A DNA stretch of 64,000 nt from Bacillota bacterium (GTDB taxonomy: Bacteria; Bacillota; JADQBR01). The DNA lies in assembly GCA_016278515.1 (NCBI GenBank), contig JADQBR010000032.1, positions 45,015-109,014 on the forward strand. The letters are read 5' to 3'. Shown in pieces: positions 34,792-43,607 of this stretch (the stretch's first letter is position 1; the number at the start of each line of letters is the position of its first letter). A program made the position numbers and the translations under genes. Under the pieces are notes generated by a model, which was given only the letters and a program-made list of their open reading frames with translations, was not told the DNA's origin and did no database searches.

Positions 34792-35895
34792 CTATTGAGA
34801 TTTTCCTCTGCATAATATAGGCAATTCTTCAACAACTTCATCTTTACGTATCAGATAAATTTTGTCGTAAAGATTACAAGTTGGGCAGACATGATTAGGT
34901 ATAATCCTAACCTTATCACCAATGTTAAGACTTTTATTAGCATCTACATTATTAATTAGACCGTGCTCATCATATAACTTATTTACCCTTAAACCATCGT
35001 AATCTTTCAGCAAACCGTACCCGGGAGTATAACAAATACCTTTTCCCCTCGTAAAGGCAGTAAGGGCCTTTACGCCTGCATCCAAAACAATTCTTTCTTC
35101 AGTAGGTTTGCTGACAACCGTAGCCAGTACTGAAATGGCACACTTACTATAATCATTAATTGCATGGCCTTGAGCCGCATCCATAAGCACATAAGTACCA
35201 GGCCTAATTTCCGTAATTCCTTCTAAAATGTTACCATGCATAATTGATGGTGTTGATCCGATACTAATGGTTGCTATTTCAATTCCTGCTTCTCGGATCA
35301 GTCGCGCTGCTTCTAAGGTGTCTTCTTGGCTTTTTTTGAAAATTGCAACACATTCCTGCGGATTTTCTGCTCCATAGGCGTGACCTTCGTGAGAAAAAAT
35401 TCCTTCTAGAATAACATTTGGTGTCTGATAGATAAATTTTGCAAGTTCAACCAGTTCTCTGCCCGGAAGCAGTCCGGAACGTTCTTCGCCGGTTTCCACT
35501 TCTATCAGCACTTCAATAGGCTTCTCTTCACCCGCAAATACCTGCGATAACATTTTTACCTGTTCAACGTTGTCTACCCCTACACGCACCTTGGCTTTTC
35601 TAGCAACTTCTTTTAGACGTACCATTTTAGGTTCACCATAGATTTCATTGGCAATAAAGATATCGTCTAGGCCTTGTGCCGCCATAACTTCGGCTTCTCC
35701 AACTTTAGCAACAGTAATGCCCTTGGCCCCTGCCTCAACCTGCATCTTTGCTATTGCCGGTGTCCTATGGGTTTTTGTATGCGGCCTTAAGTTAACTCCA
35801 AAGCGGTTGGCCTTTTGCTGCATCTCGATAATGTTCTTATTCAGAACATCAATGTCTGCTACCAAAGCAGGCGTGTCTATTTCTTTGTAAATCAT
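34792..35895 (-). CDS. D-threonine aldolase/D-serine dehydratase-family PLP enzyme
   Basis: A 367-residue fold-type III PLP enzyme (alanine racemase-like barrel with a C-terminal metal-binding domain). The PLP lysine lies in LRPHTKTHRTPAIA near residue 45; the metal site is HVCPTCN near residue 340. The family includes D-threonine aldolase, D-serine dehydratase and beta-hydroxyaspartate aldolase BhcC. I take the ATG at 35895, 8 bases after GAGAGG, over a GTG three codons earlier. It is the first gene of a three-gene set on the minus strand. Which 3-hydroxy amino acid it splits cannot be read from the sequence. Confidence 0.85.
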   Translation of the reverse strand: MIYKEIDTPALVADIDVLNKNIIEMQQKANRFGVNLRPHTKTHRTPAIAKMQVEAGAKGITVAKVGEAEVMAAQGLDDIFIANEIYGEPKMVRLKEVARKAKVRVGVDNVEQVKMLSQVFAGEEKPIEVLIEVETGEERSGLLPGRELVELAKFIYQTPNVILEGIFSHEGHAYGAENPQECVAIFKKSQEDTLEAARLIREAGIEIATISIGSTPSIMHGNILEGITEIRPGTYVLMDAAQGHAINDYSKCAISVLATVVSKPTEERIVLDAGVKALTAFTRGKGICYTPGYGLLKDYDGLRVNKLYDEHGLINNVDANKSLNIGDKVRIIPNHVCPTCNLYDKIYLIRKDEVVEELPILCRGKSQ

Positions 35896-36054
35896 CCCCA
35901 GCACCTCTCCCTTTTAATTTTGTCCCAATTATATCATTTTTTGAGAAATACACCATATTTTTCTATTAAAGTCCAAAAAAATAAGCTGAAGCTACTTTTT
36001 CTATTTTTAAGGGAATTTTAGGATGGCGGGAGGAGTAATTCTTTTAAAGTAGTA

Positions 36055-36345
36055 TTGAACTATTTTGGCCTGGAAGCACCCTTGATCAATTGGATTGGAA
36101 TTGTAACAGCATCCTTTATTTTTGGACTGCTTCACTTACCCGCTGCCAGTCAAGTCTTTAAAAAAACTCCCATATTAACAACCCGGGTTTTAGTTTTAAA
36201 TATGGTGGCCGGTATAAGCTTTGGATGGCTATTTTGGCACTATGGTTTAATAAGTGCAGGAATAGCCCATTTCACCGCGGATGTTGTTTTACATGTTATC
36301 GCAGGGCCAACTCTAAATAAAAGATTGTTTGAAAAGAAATTATAA
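36055..36345 (+). pseudogene. Remnant of a CPBP-family intramembrane protease
   Basis: A 96-codon frame with a TTG start encodes the C-terminal part of a CPBP (Abi) membrane protease: FIFGLLHLP (motif 2) near residue 22 and AGIAHFTADVVLHV (motif 3) near 68. Motif 1, EExxxR, which provides the catalytic glutamates, would lie upstream and is missing; the frame is closed by a TAG at about 36020. Normal members have 200 or more residues. It is therefore most likely a 5'-deleted, inactive gene. Confidence 0.6.
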
Positions 36346-36387
36346 CCTAATACGAGTCTTACCTCTGAAATAAAAAAGGGCCCGCAA

Positions 36388-37257
36388 TTAAGACTTAAGA
36401 AAAGGCTGCATTAGACGGTCCAGCAGCTCTGTGCGGAGCGTCAGATCATGTGCTGTCAACGGAGTATCCGAATAGCCAGGAAGCAGATCCTGAAAGCTCT
36501 TAGCTTCCTCTTGAAAAACTACCCCAGATACCTGTCCTTCGTACTGATTTACTATTTTAATGGCTTGGTGCCTGTCATCTGCATGATAATGAGCATCCTG
36601 TTCCAAATCATAAAGATTTTTTTCATGTTGCTGGCTGGACCCTTGCTTGTTATACGTTACGCAAGGAGAAAAAACAATAAGCAGAGAAAAGCCATTATAA
36701 CTAATTGCTGCTTTAATTAACCGGGTTAACTGTTTCATGTTACCAATATGTCCCTTTGCCAGGAAACCGATGCCCACAGTCAGAGCCAATTGCAAAGGAC
36801 GTATCGGCTTTGAAATTTCACCCTTGGGGCTGGTTTTGGTGACAAATCCCAATGGACTGGTTGGTGAGGTTTGCCCTTTTGTCAGCCCATAAACCTGGTT
36901 GTCTATAATAATATAGGTCATATTTACATTACGCCGTATGCCGTGAACTAAATGGTTAAGACCTATTCCTAACCCGTCACCATCCCCTCCTGCTGCAATA
37001 ACAGTTAGGTCACGGTTAGCCAGTTTAATTCCCTGGGCAATGGGAACCGCTCTTCCGTGTATACTATGAAAACCATATGTTTTTAGATAGCCTGCAATTC
37101 TGCCGGAACATCCTATACCCGTTACCGTGGCAACATTATGCGGCTCTTTTCCTAAGTCGCTTAGAGCCTTAGGCAATGCAGTTAACAGTACGAAGTTACC
37201 GCAACCTGGACACCAATTAGGACGTACGTCGCTTTGAAAATCTTTGACACTTGCCAC
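36388..37257 (-). CDS. korB: 2-oxoacid:ferredoxin oxidoreductase, beta subunit
   Basis: A 289-residue TPP-binding beta subunit. PNWCPGCGNFVLL near residue 15 provides cluster cysteines and the TPP motif is GDGDGLGIGLNHL near 92, with DNQVYGLTKGQTSPTS near 120. It forms a two-subunit enzyme with the fused gamma-alpha subunit encoded just upstream (one base between genes). It converts a 2-oxoacid and CoA into acyl-CoA, CO2 and reduced ferredoxin; sequence features fit 2-oxoglutarate or branched-chain acids better than pyruvate. Its GTG start at 37257 follows AAGGGGGA. Confidence 0.9.
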   Translation of the reverse strand: MASVKDFQSDVRPNWCPGCGNFVLLTALPKALSDLGKEPHNVATVTGIGCSGRIAGYLKTYGFHSIHGRAVPIAQGIKLANRDLTVIAAGGDGDGLGIGLNHLVHGIRRNVNMTYIIIDNQVYGLTKGQTSPTSPLGFVTKTSPKGEISKPIRPLQLALTVGIGFLAKGHIGNMKQLTRLIKAAISYNGFSLLIVFSPCVTYNKQGSSQQHEKNLYDLEQDAHYHADDRHQAIKIVNQYEGQVSGVVFQEEAKSFQDLLPGYSDTPLTAHDLTLRTELLDRLMQPFLKS

Positions 37258-37258
37258 C

Positions 37259-38998
37259 TTATAATTCCCCCTTGATACTATCGTAAATCTTAAGATAAAT
37301 CTCTATAGGCACAAAAGGTCTTCCATTATATTTACGGATAGACTTGGTCTTTCGATCATAAGGGCTAAACATATTAAATAGCTTTAATAGCTGACCAGTA
37401 GCATTGTTTTCAATTACAAAAATACCCTTGGCCGAATCCATGTTTAAATCCATTTCGGCAATGGGAAAAGGCCAGACAATCAGCAGCTGCAGATGTCCAA
37501 CTGATACCCCGTCCTTCACTAGCATTCTGCAAGCTTCCGCAATAGGGCCATAGGTTGATCCATAACCAATTAGCAAATAATCGGGATTTGCCGGCCCGTG
37601 GTAATTTGTACTGTTCGGAAGCAAATCCGGTATCTTAGATAATCTCTTATCCATCATAGCGGTGCGAAGAGCCCGGTCCTCACTAGGCAGACCGGTTTCA
37701 TCATGTTCTAGCCCTGTAACCTGGTGCACTCCATCCGGGGTTCCCGGCACACTGCGCGCCGAAACCCCAGATGGGGTGAAGGCATAGCGTTGGAACAGCA
37801 TCCCTTCGTCCTGATACTCACCCATATCAAACAAAAGTTTACCACGCTCAACCTTAACATCTTCCAGGTTAAATAAATCTACGGACTGCTTTCCTAGGGA
37901 CAGAGCAACGTCTGTTAATACAATAACAGGACACTGATACTTCTCTGCAAGGTTAAATGCTCGAATAGTTTGATAGAAGCAGTACGCAACACTAGTAGGC
38001 GTCATAACTATTTTGGGGATCTCTCCATGAGTGCCAAATATTGCTGACAGCAAATCACTTTGTTCGTGCTTAGTCGGCAGTCCGGTGCTGGGGCCGCCTC
38101 GCTGAGCATCAACAACAACCACGGAGATTTCCGTCATGCCGGATAGACCAATAGCTTCGGTCATTAACGATAGCCCGGGTCCCGACGTAGCAGTCATGGC
38201 TCGAACACCCGCATATGCGGCACCAACGGCCATGGTAATCGCTGCAATCTCGTCTTCCGTTTGTACCACTGCTCCGCCCAATTCCGGTAAATATTTAGAC
38301 ATATATTCCATTATTTCAGTTGCAGGCGTAATAGGGTAAGCAGGCAGCAAACGGCAACCGGCCATAATCGCCCCCATTGCTGCAGCTTGATTACCTAGTA
38401 AAAATAATCTTTGCTTACCATCTCCTTCACTCAAAGATAGTTTTCCTGCTAGATTATTTTCTAGTGCCCAATTATAACCGGCTTTAAGAGCTTTTAGATT
38501 AGTCTCAACCGTCGCCTGCCCTTTCCGCTGAAAGCGGCTAGAGATATTTTTTTCGAATAACGCTAACTGCAGGTCCATAATTGCAATAGACATCCCTAAA
38601 CAGACCAAGTTTTTACCAATTCTATTTCCTTGTTCCATAGCTAGGGGAGTGATAGGAGCCTTGATTACATTGTGTCGCATCTTCGTGTTTTCCGTGTTGA
38701 GGTTGTCATCAGCTAAGACAATACTGTTCGGCACAAGGTAGTGCTCTTGAACATCCAAAGTTTTTTGATCCATGGCAATTAATAAATGTAATTTATGGCT
38801 TATTGCACCAACAGGAACTTGGCTGATTCTTAAACGGTAATGTGTATGGCCGCCCTTAATTCTAGAGGCAAATTCTCGGTATCCGTATAGATAATATCCG
38901 CTCTGATTAAGCACTGATGCCAAAATATCTCCCGCTGCGTTTATCCCTTCCCCCTGCTGACCACTAATCTGCCAAATAAGTTCGTTATATGAGGTCAT
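37259..38998 (-). CDS. korA: 2-oxoacid:ferredoxin oxidoreductase, fused gamma-alpha subunit
   Basis: A 579-residue protein with an N-terminal gamma domain (1-185; GQQGEGINAAGDILA and YGYREFASRIKGG) followed by the alpha subunit (about 200-579; LLPAYPITPATEIMEY near 222, TSGPGLSLMTEAIGLSGMTE near 270). This gamma-alpha fusion with a separate beta subunit and no ferredoxin-type delta subunit is the KorAB arrangement of Gram-positive anaerobes. It may use the 2-oxoacid produced by the decarboxylating dehydrogenase at 29345, though the two are separate transcripts. AAGGAGGG precedes the ATG. Confidence 0.92.
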   Translation of the reverse strand: MTSYNELIWQISGQQGEGINAAGDILASVLNQSGYYLYGYREFASRIKGGHTHYRLRISQVPVGAISHKLHLLIAMDQKTLDVQEHYLVPNSIVLADDNLNTENTKMRHNVIKAPITPLAMEQGNRIGKNLVCLGMSIAIMDLQLALFEKNISSRFQRKGQATVETNLKALKAGYNWALENNLAGKLSLSEGDGKQRLFLLGNQAAAMGAIMAGCRLLPAYPITPATEIMEYMSKYLPELGGAVVQTEDEIAAITMAVGAAYAGVRAMTATSGPGLSLMTEAIGLSGMTEISVVVVDAQRGGPSTGLPTKHEQSDLLSAIFGTHGEIPKIVMTPTSVAYCFYQTIRAFNLAEKYQCPVIVLTDVALSLGKQSVDLFNLEDVKVERGKLLFDMGEYQDEGMLFQRYAFTPSGVSARSVPGTPDGVHQVTGLEHDETGLPSEDRALRTAMMDKRLSKIPDLLPNSTNYHGPANPDYLLIGYGSTYGPIAEACRMLVKDGVSVGHLQLLIVWPFPIAEMDLNMDSAKGIFVIENNATGQLLKLFNMFSPYDRKTKSIRKYNGRPFVPIEIYLKIYDSIKGEL

Positions 38999-39199
38999 AC
39001 TTTCCCTCCTTAACCGATATATGTGTTAGCTTGTGTCATTTTATAATAATCATGTAACAAATTTATACATGTTTCGCTTTATCTATTAAATGGACATGTT
39101 GCCATTTGACTACTAACCTCACCTTGCATTACCAAAAGGAGATTAAAGATTTGCACAGAATTTCACATGTGTAGTTTAAAAAAATAAAGGTGGGATAAT

Positions 39200-39817
39200 A
39201 TGAAAAAACAATTATGTTATGTACTAGCCTCAGTTGTTTTATTTGCTTTTTTTGTAGTCAGCCCGGCCCACGCTGAAGGAATGAAGTATACGGTCAAGTC
39301 AGGAGATACTATGTGGAAAATTGCCGTGAGGTATGAAGTAGGACTAAGCGAAATTATTGCCCAAAATCCGCAAATAGCTAATCCAGCTATGATATACCCC
39401 GGTCAAGCAATTAATATCCCGGATATACAATCAGTAAAGAACTTAGAAAATGAAGTGATTAGATTAACAAATATAGAGCGCGCCAAAATCGGTCTCCAGC
39501 CTTTGATGGCAAACTGGGAACTGTCAAGAGTTGCCAGGTACAAATCTCAGGACATGGTAGATAATAACTACTTTTCACATACATCTCCTATTTATGGCTC
39601 TCCTTTTAAAATGATGAAAGATTTTGGCTTGAGCTATATCACAGCTGCGGAAAACATCGCCATGGGCCAAAGAACACCCGCGGAAGTGGTTACCGCCTGG
39701 ATGAATTCTTCAGGACATCGGCGGAACATTCTAAACTCTTCCTATAATCAAATAGGCGTGGGCTTAGCCATAAACGATCAAGGCAGGCTATACTGGACAC
39801 AGCAGTTTATCAAATAA
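39200..39817 (+). CDS. LysM-CAP domain secreted protein (YkwD/SafA-like)
   Basis: A 205-residue secreted protein: signal peptide (1-26, ending SPAHAEG), one LysM domain (about 29-73, YTVKSGDTMWKIAVRY), and a CAP/SCP domain (about 80-205) with SHTSPIYGSPF, AAENIAMGQ and SSGHRRNIL. LysM binds peptidoglycan; CAP proteins of this type occur on the spore coat or cell wall of Firmicutes and their function is not known. The gene has its own terminator and stands alone. AAAGGTGGG precedes the ATG. Confidence 0.92.
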   Translation: MKKQLCYVLASVVLFAFFVVSPAHAEGMKYTVKSGDTMWKIAVRYEVGLSEIIAQNPQIANPAMIYPGQAINIPDIQSVKNLENEVIRLTNIERAKIGLQPLMANWELSRVARYKSQDMVDNNYFSHTSPIYGSPFKMMKDFGLSYITAAENIAMGQRTPAEVVTAWMNSSGHRRNILNSSYNQIGVGLAINDQGRLYWTQQFIK

Positions 39818-39828
39818 AATTGGTCACA

Positions 39829-39862
39829 AATAAGCTGGGGAAAATTCATTCCCCAGCTTATT
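39829..39862. terminator. Rho-independent terminator after the LysM-CAP gene
   Basis: AATAAGCTGGGG and CCCCAGCTTATT are perfect 12-base arms with a 10-base loop, followed by TTATTT. The symmetrical A/T flanks let it serve the convergent metallophosphoesterase remnant as well. Confidence 0.88.
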
Positions 39863-39923
39863 TTATTTATATTATTTTGAACGCTTCTGTCAGCCGGCAT
39901 TTAAGAAATTGTAAAATTGAGAA

Positions 39924-40655
39924 CTACTCGAGATTAAAGTAATCCCTTATTTTACTTGGTCCAGCGACCACTTCCCTATTGATAAACAATTGTCCGTCAT
40001 GTTTTGTTTTAACGTTCCATGCGACAAGTGTGATAAAACCATCTGCAATTTCTATTCCGGTGATGCCGCGAGGATGAACAGAACTTCCTCCATTGAAATA
40101 CGGAGGTTCACCTACATCAGGGAACATAGGCCGATGAGTATGTCCAGAAATTAACATATGTTTTTCTCTCATTACCCACTGAGAAAGTTTCTTTTCTACC
40201 GCAGCTTTTTTTCTATAATTTTTTGCTGTACTAGTTGGATCGTTTACTCCGAAAAAATTAAGCGGTCTCCATAAATATCTAACTAAAAATCTGCTTAATT
40301 TCCACAAATTATAGTTTAAACAATCCACTTGATGTCCGTGTAGTAAGAAAACTTTATCATTTGTGGTCTTATGCCTCAATACTAACCCTTCATGTGGTTT
40401 GATGTTTTCGAACAAAGGAATATACTTTTTTTCGCGTTCATCAAAATATTGGAATAAATTTTTTTCCACAAATCTATTATTTCCCTTTACCATGTCATGG
40501 TTCCCAAAAATAAAATGGAGCCTGCCATCATTGAAAAATTTGGACAGAAGCAAAAAGACATCTCTGTGTGCTTGCACAATGTCGGAAAACTTATTATTCT
40601 CCCAAAGTTCGTCACCGTCGCCAATCTCTATATAAGTATAATTATCTTTAACCAA
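39924..40655 (-). pseudogene. Metallophosphoesterase lacking its N-terminal metal motif
   Basis: A 243-codon frame from a TTG encodes a calcineurin-type phosphoesterase: GDGDELWEN at residue 12, GNHDMVK near 51, LLHGHQVD near 104, and SGHTHRPMF near 170. The first metal motif (DxH), expected some 30-50 residues before GDGDE, is missing and a TAA lies two codons upstream of the TTG. The start overlaps the 3' end of the DUF4474 gene in another frame. The N-terminus has apparently been deleted and joined to that gene, so the product is probably inactive. Confidence 0.7.
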
Positions 40656-41296
40656 TGTTTATCGACTCTGGTTAAGAGTGTTTCGCCATTCTTCTTTAAA
40701 GACAATGACATTTGCAAAAGTTCTTCGTTGCTTGCAGCATGATAAAAAGGCCCTTTAAAAACACTAGGAATGTCTAAGTCAAATCCTTCGGTGGTATATA
40801 CTCCTATTTCACACCCGGTTGTTAAATCATACTGGCCTTTCCAAAATTCAATCAACCATCTTTTACCGCCATAGGTAAAATAAATCGGTTCACAATCTAT
40901 AATCATCCCTAAGGACGCAGCCGCTTCATCATAAAGACGACAATATCCCAGTTTCCTCTGCCATGCATCCATATTAGAATAAAATATTTCTTTGGGATCG
41001 TAGGAGTAACCGGCGGTCGCTATTACCTTATCTAATGTTTCTTGATCTATCTGCCTTTTAAATCCGATAATAGCAAGCATTGCCTTGAAAGCTGTCAACC
41101 ATTGGGGAAAACGGCGGTATATTCTGGAGAGATATATGCCCGCAATTATTAAAATAGCAATCAGAAGGATAGGAAACCATGAAGATAAATAAATTCCCGC
41201 ACAGTCCTTTATCTGTCTTACAATAGCTGCAACGACACCCTCTTGAGTATCAATGGCAGCCATGATCGAAATACCTATACCAAGCACTTCAAACAT
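40628..41296 (-). CDS. DUF4474 membrane protein, apparently 3'-truncated
   Basis: A 222-residue protein from the preferred ATG at 41296 (GGGGGTGTGG upstream). One or two N-terminal membrane helices (FPILLIAILIIAGIYL) are followed by the DUF4474 domain: YDEAAASLGMIIDCEPIYFTYGGKR and EFWKGQYDLTTGCEIGVY. The family usually continues after the KHWxL segment; here the frame leaves the pattern right after DKHWLK and stops in IIILI, overlapping the broken phosphoesterase by 28 bases. A longer reading from 41407 would include the hflKC terminator. The function is unknown. Confidence 0.7.
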   Translation of the reverse strand: MFEVLGIGISIMAAIDTQEGVVAAIVRQIKDCAGIYLSSWFPILLIAILIIAGIYLSRIYRRFPQWLTAFKAMLAIIGFKRQIDQETLDKVIATAGYSYDPKEIFYSNMDAWQRKLGYCRLYDEAAASLGMIIDCEPIYFTYGGKRWLIEFWKGQYDLTTGCEIGVYTTEGFDLDIPSVFKGPFYHAASNEELLQMSLSLKKNGETLLTRVDKHWLKIIILI

Positions 41297-41382
41297 AAAA
41301 ACCCACACCCCCAAACAAATGACTATATAACATAATATTGTTTGAGTGGTGATTATGTTAAAAAAAGTTCCCCTATGCACAC

Positions 41383-41420
41383 AAAGACACGAGGGGGTTT
41401 GACCCACTCCTCGTGTCTTT
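41383..41420 (-). terminator. Terminator of hflKC
   Basis: Perfect 12-base arms AAAGACACGAGG (41383-41394) and CCTCGTGTCTTT (41409-41420) enclose a 14-base loop. The stem lies 28 bases after the HflC stop. Confidence 0.82.
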
Positions 41421-41447
41421 GGTAAAAAATTTTAGTCTGGTTCTAAA

Positions 41448-42311
41448 CTAGCGATCTGAACTACTTTGAAGATATTTAAATAGTTCACTTTCAATGCCTA
41501 GAAGCATTGTGGTATCCTCCGGTAGAACCTTCTCGTACGTCTCTAAACTTCGTAAAAAAGCATAAAATTCCGCATCCTGCTCAAAAGCTCCGGCATAGAT
41601 AGTCGTTGCCTCGGCATCACCCTGGCCCCGCAATACTTCACTTTCCCGGCCGGCTTCCGCCAAGATTATTTCACGCTCACGATCAGCATTTGCCCGAATT
41701 TCTAGAGCTTTCTCTTCTCCTTCAGCCCGGTAGCGTGAGGCAATTCTGTTTCTTTCTGCTTCCATCCGGGCAAAAACACTTTCCTGCACTTCGTCAGGTA
41801 AATCAGCCCGTTTGATACGAACATCTACTACTTCTATCCCAAAGCTTTTGGCACTTTCCATCGCTTCTTCTGTAACCGTTTTTATGATAGCTTCCCTTTC
41901 TTCCCGGATCAATTCAACGAAATCATGCTTAGCGACTTCCTGGCGGAGGCGGCCGAAGATAATATCGTCCAGACGTGATCTGGCCTGAGCCTCAGCACGA
42001 ACCGTACGATAAAACACGTAGGGATCAGCTATCTTCCAACGGGTTACATGATCCATGTTAATTCGCTTTTTGTCCCGCGTCAGGTACTCGGCGGATTGTG
42101 CATCAGACGCCAAGACCCTTTTCTCCAATCGGTGTATTACCTGAATAAAAGGTAGTTTATAGTTCAGGCCAGGTTCGCCTTCAGTTCGAATATAGTCGCC
42201 GAATTGGGTAATAATAGCCTGGTCCGTTTCGTTAATAACAAACGCTGATTGTGAAAATATAACAATCGCCAGCACTAAAAGTACCAGCACAGGAATGAAT
42301 TTATTTTTCAT
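41448..42311 (-). CDS. hflC: HflC, SPFH/prohibitin-family protease modulator
   Basis: A 287-residue protein with one N-terminal membrane helix (PVLVLLVLAIVIFSQSAFV) and an SPFH domain (ETDQAIITQFGDYIR onward), ending with EQDAEFYAFLRSLETYEKVL, a segment typical of HflC. HflK and HflC form a large membrane complex that regulates FtsH protease in E. coli; in Clostridia the role is less studied. The gene overlaps hflK by 11 bases. Length is normal. Confidence 0.93.
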   Translation of the reverse strand: MKNKFIPVLVLLVLAIVIFSQSAFVINETDQAIITQFGDYIRTEGEPGLNYKLPFIQVIHRLEKRVLASDAQSAEYLTRDKKRINMDHVTRWKIADPYVFYRTVRAEAQARSRLDDIIFGRLRQEVAKHDFVELIREEREAIIKTVTEEAMESAKSFGIEVVDVRIKRADLPDEVQESVFARMEAERNRIASRYRAEGEEKALEIRANADREREIILAEAGRESEVLRGQGDAEATTIYAGAFEQDAEFYAFLRSLETYEKVLPEDTTMLLGIESELFKYLQSSSDR

Positions 42312-43317
42312 TGCTAACTTTCACCCCTTCCGTGCCGCCTAAAGGCAGCAGCTGCAGTAAATTACCGTCCCCTTGCCCTTCAATGATGTATTTTTTCACA
42401 CCAGGCATTACTTCCTCAATCATTTCCAGGTACAACCGCTGGCGAGTAACTACTTTTGCTTTGGAATATGACTCCAATACCTCGGTAAACCTTTCAGCAT
42501 CGCCCGAAGCTTCCAGCGTGCGCCGTTCCTTGTAAGCTTCGGCTTGTTGGATGATTTCCAAGGCTCTACCCCTGGCACGCGGAATGAGGTTTTCACGGTA
42601 CCCTTCTGCTTCCTGGACCAGCCTTTCCTTGTCTTCGTAAGCTCTTACTACTTCGTGAAAGGCATCTTTAACAGACTCAGGCGGGTCGACAACCAGTAGT
42701 TTTGCTTGTGTTACCAGTATCCCCGTCTCATAAAGATCCATCAGTGACTGCAGAGTAGCTTGTACTTCCTGTTCTACCAGCAACCGTCCTTCGGTCATGG
42801 TTTGATCAATGGTAGTTTTTCCAACGGCACCCCGCAAGGCTACTTCTGATGCAGCTCTAAGGGTCTGTTCAGGGTCCTTGACCTTAAAAAGAAAATCTGA
42901 AGGATTTTGCACTACATATTGCACAACCAGCTGGGCTTCGACAATATTTTCATCCCCAGTCAGCATTAGTGCCTCCTCCGGTATTCGTTGTGTAATACCC
43001 GGTGAACCTCCATCTCCATTCCGAAACCCGATTTCCGCCCTGCGAACATTGGCAATATTAACTGTATCATGGGTTTGAATGGGATATGGCAGTTGATATC
43101 TTAACCCTGGTTCAGTGATACCTACTTCCTTACCAAACAGCCGCACAACTGCCTGTTCTCCCGGTTGAACCATATAGATGCCGCTTGCGGCCCATAATAG
43201 TACGGCTATGATCGGAATAACAAACACCATCGGTCCCAAGCCCTTCTGCTTTAGGCGCTTGATTAGTTCTTGCACTTGTTGGAGCAAATCCTCAGGCTCC
43301 ATTCTTCTTTCGTCCAT
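42301..43317 (-). CDS. hflK: HflK, SPFH/prohibitin-family protease modulator
   Basis: A 338-residue partner of HflC. A short hydrophilic N-terminus precedes a membrane helix (VFVIPIIAVLLWAASGIYMV) and the SPFH domain begins at PGEQAVVRLFGKEVG; RMxLRAASEVALRGAVGKTTID-like residues in the middle are characteristic. I take the ATG at 43317, 8 bases after AGGAGGGG, which removes 29 unlikely residues. Cotranscribed with hflC. Confidence 0.92.
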   Translation of the reverse strand: MDERRMEPEDLLQQVQELIKRLKQKGLGPMVFVIPIIAVLLWAASGIYMVQPGEQAVVRLFGKEVGITEPGLRYQLPYPIQTHDTVNIANVRRAEIGFRNGDGGSPGITQRIPEEALMLTGDENIVEAQLVVQYVVQNPSDFLFKVKDPEQTLRAASEVALRGAVGKTTIDQTMTEGRLLVEQEVQATLQSLMDLYETGILVTQAKLLVVDPPESVKDAFHEVVRAYEDKERLVQEAEGYRENLIPRARGRALEIIQQAEAYKERRTLEASGDAERFTEVLESYSKAKVVTRQRLYLEMIEEVMPGVKKYIIEGQGDGNLLQLLPLGGTEGVKVSNEK

Positions 43318-43560
43318 TTTACTGTCCCCTCCTTTAGGTGGCAGTTTATTTTCCTCTTTACAGGTAAGCTCTTTAAGTTCAAACTGCATTTTTTTATGTG
43401 GCAATTATGAACTTTTTCTTTACTCAACTCTCCCCCATGTAGTGTACCATATCCTAGGGTAAATAGGTGGAAACAAGCCTTAAATACCAGCTAAACTTTG
43501 ATAAATTAATAGTCCAGAATTAGCAGCCTACTAACAAAATGAATTAGTTGAAACAAAGAA

Positions 43561-43594
43561 GATCCTCTGCCACTATTGCTATGGGCAGAGGATC
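43561..43594 (-). terminator. Terminator of corA
   Basis: GATCCTCTGCC and GGCAGAGGATC are perfect 11-base arms with a 12-base loop. They lie 14 bases after the corA stop and are followed on the minus strand by TTCTTTGTTTC. Confidence 0.82.
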
Positions 43595-43607
43595 AAATCG
43601 TTCTTCA

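Noticed and set aside
41297..41407. DUF4474 protein starting at 41407
   Set aside because: This start would place coding sequence over the strong hflKC terminator, and a well-placed ATG with GGGGGTG exists at 41296.
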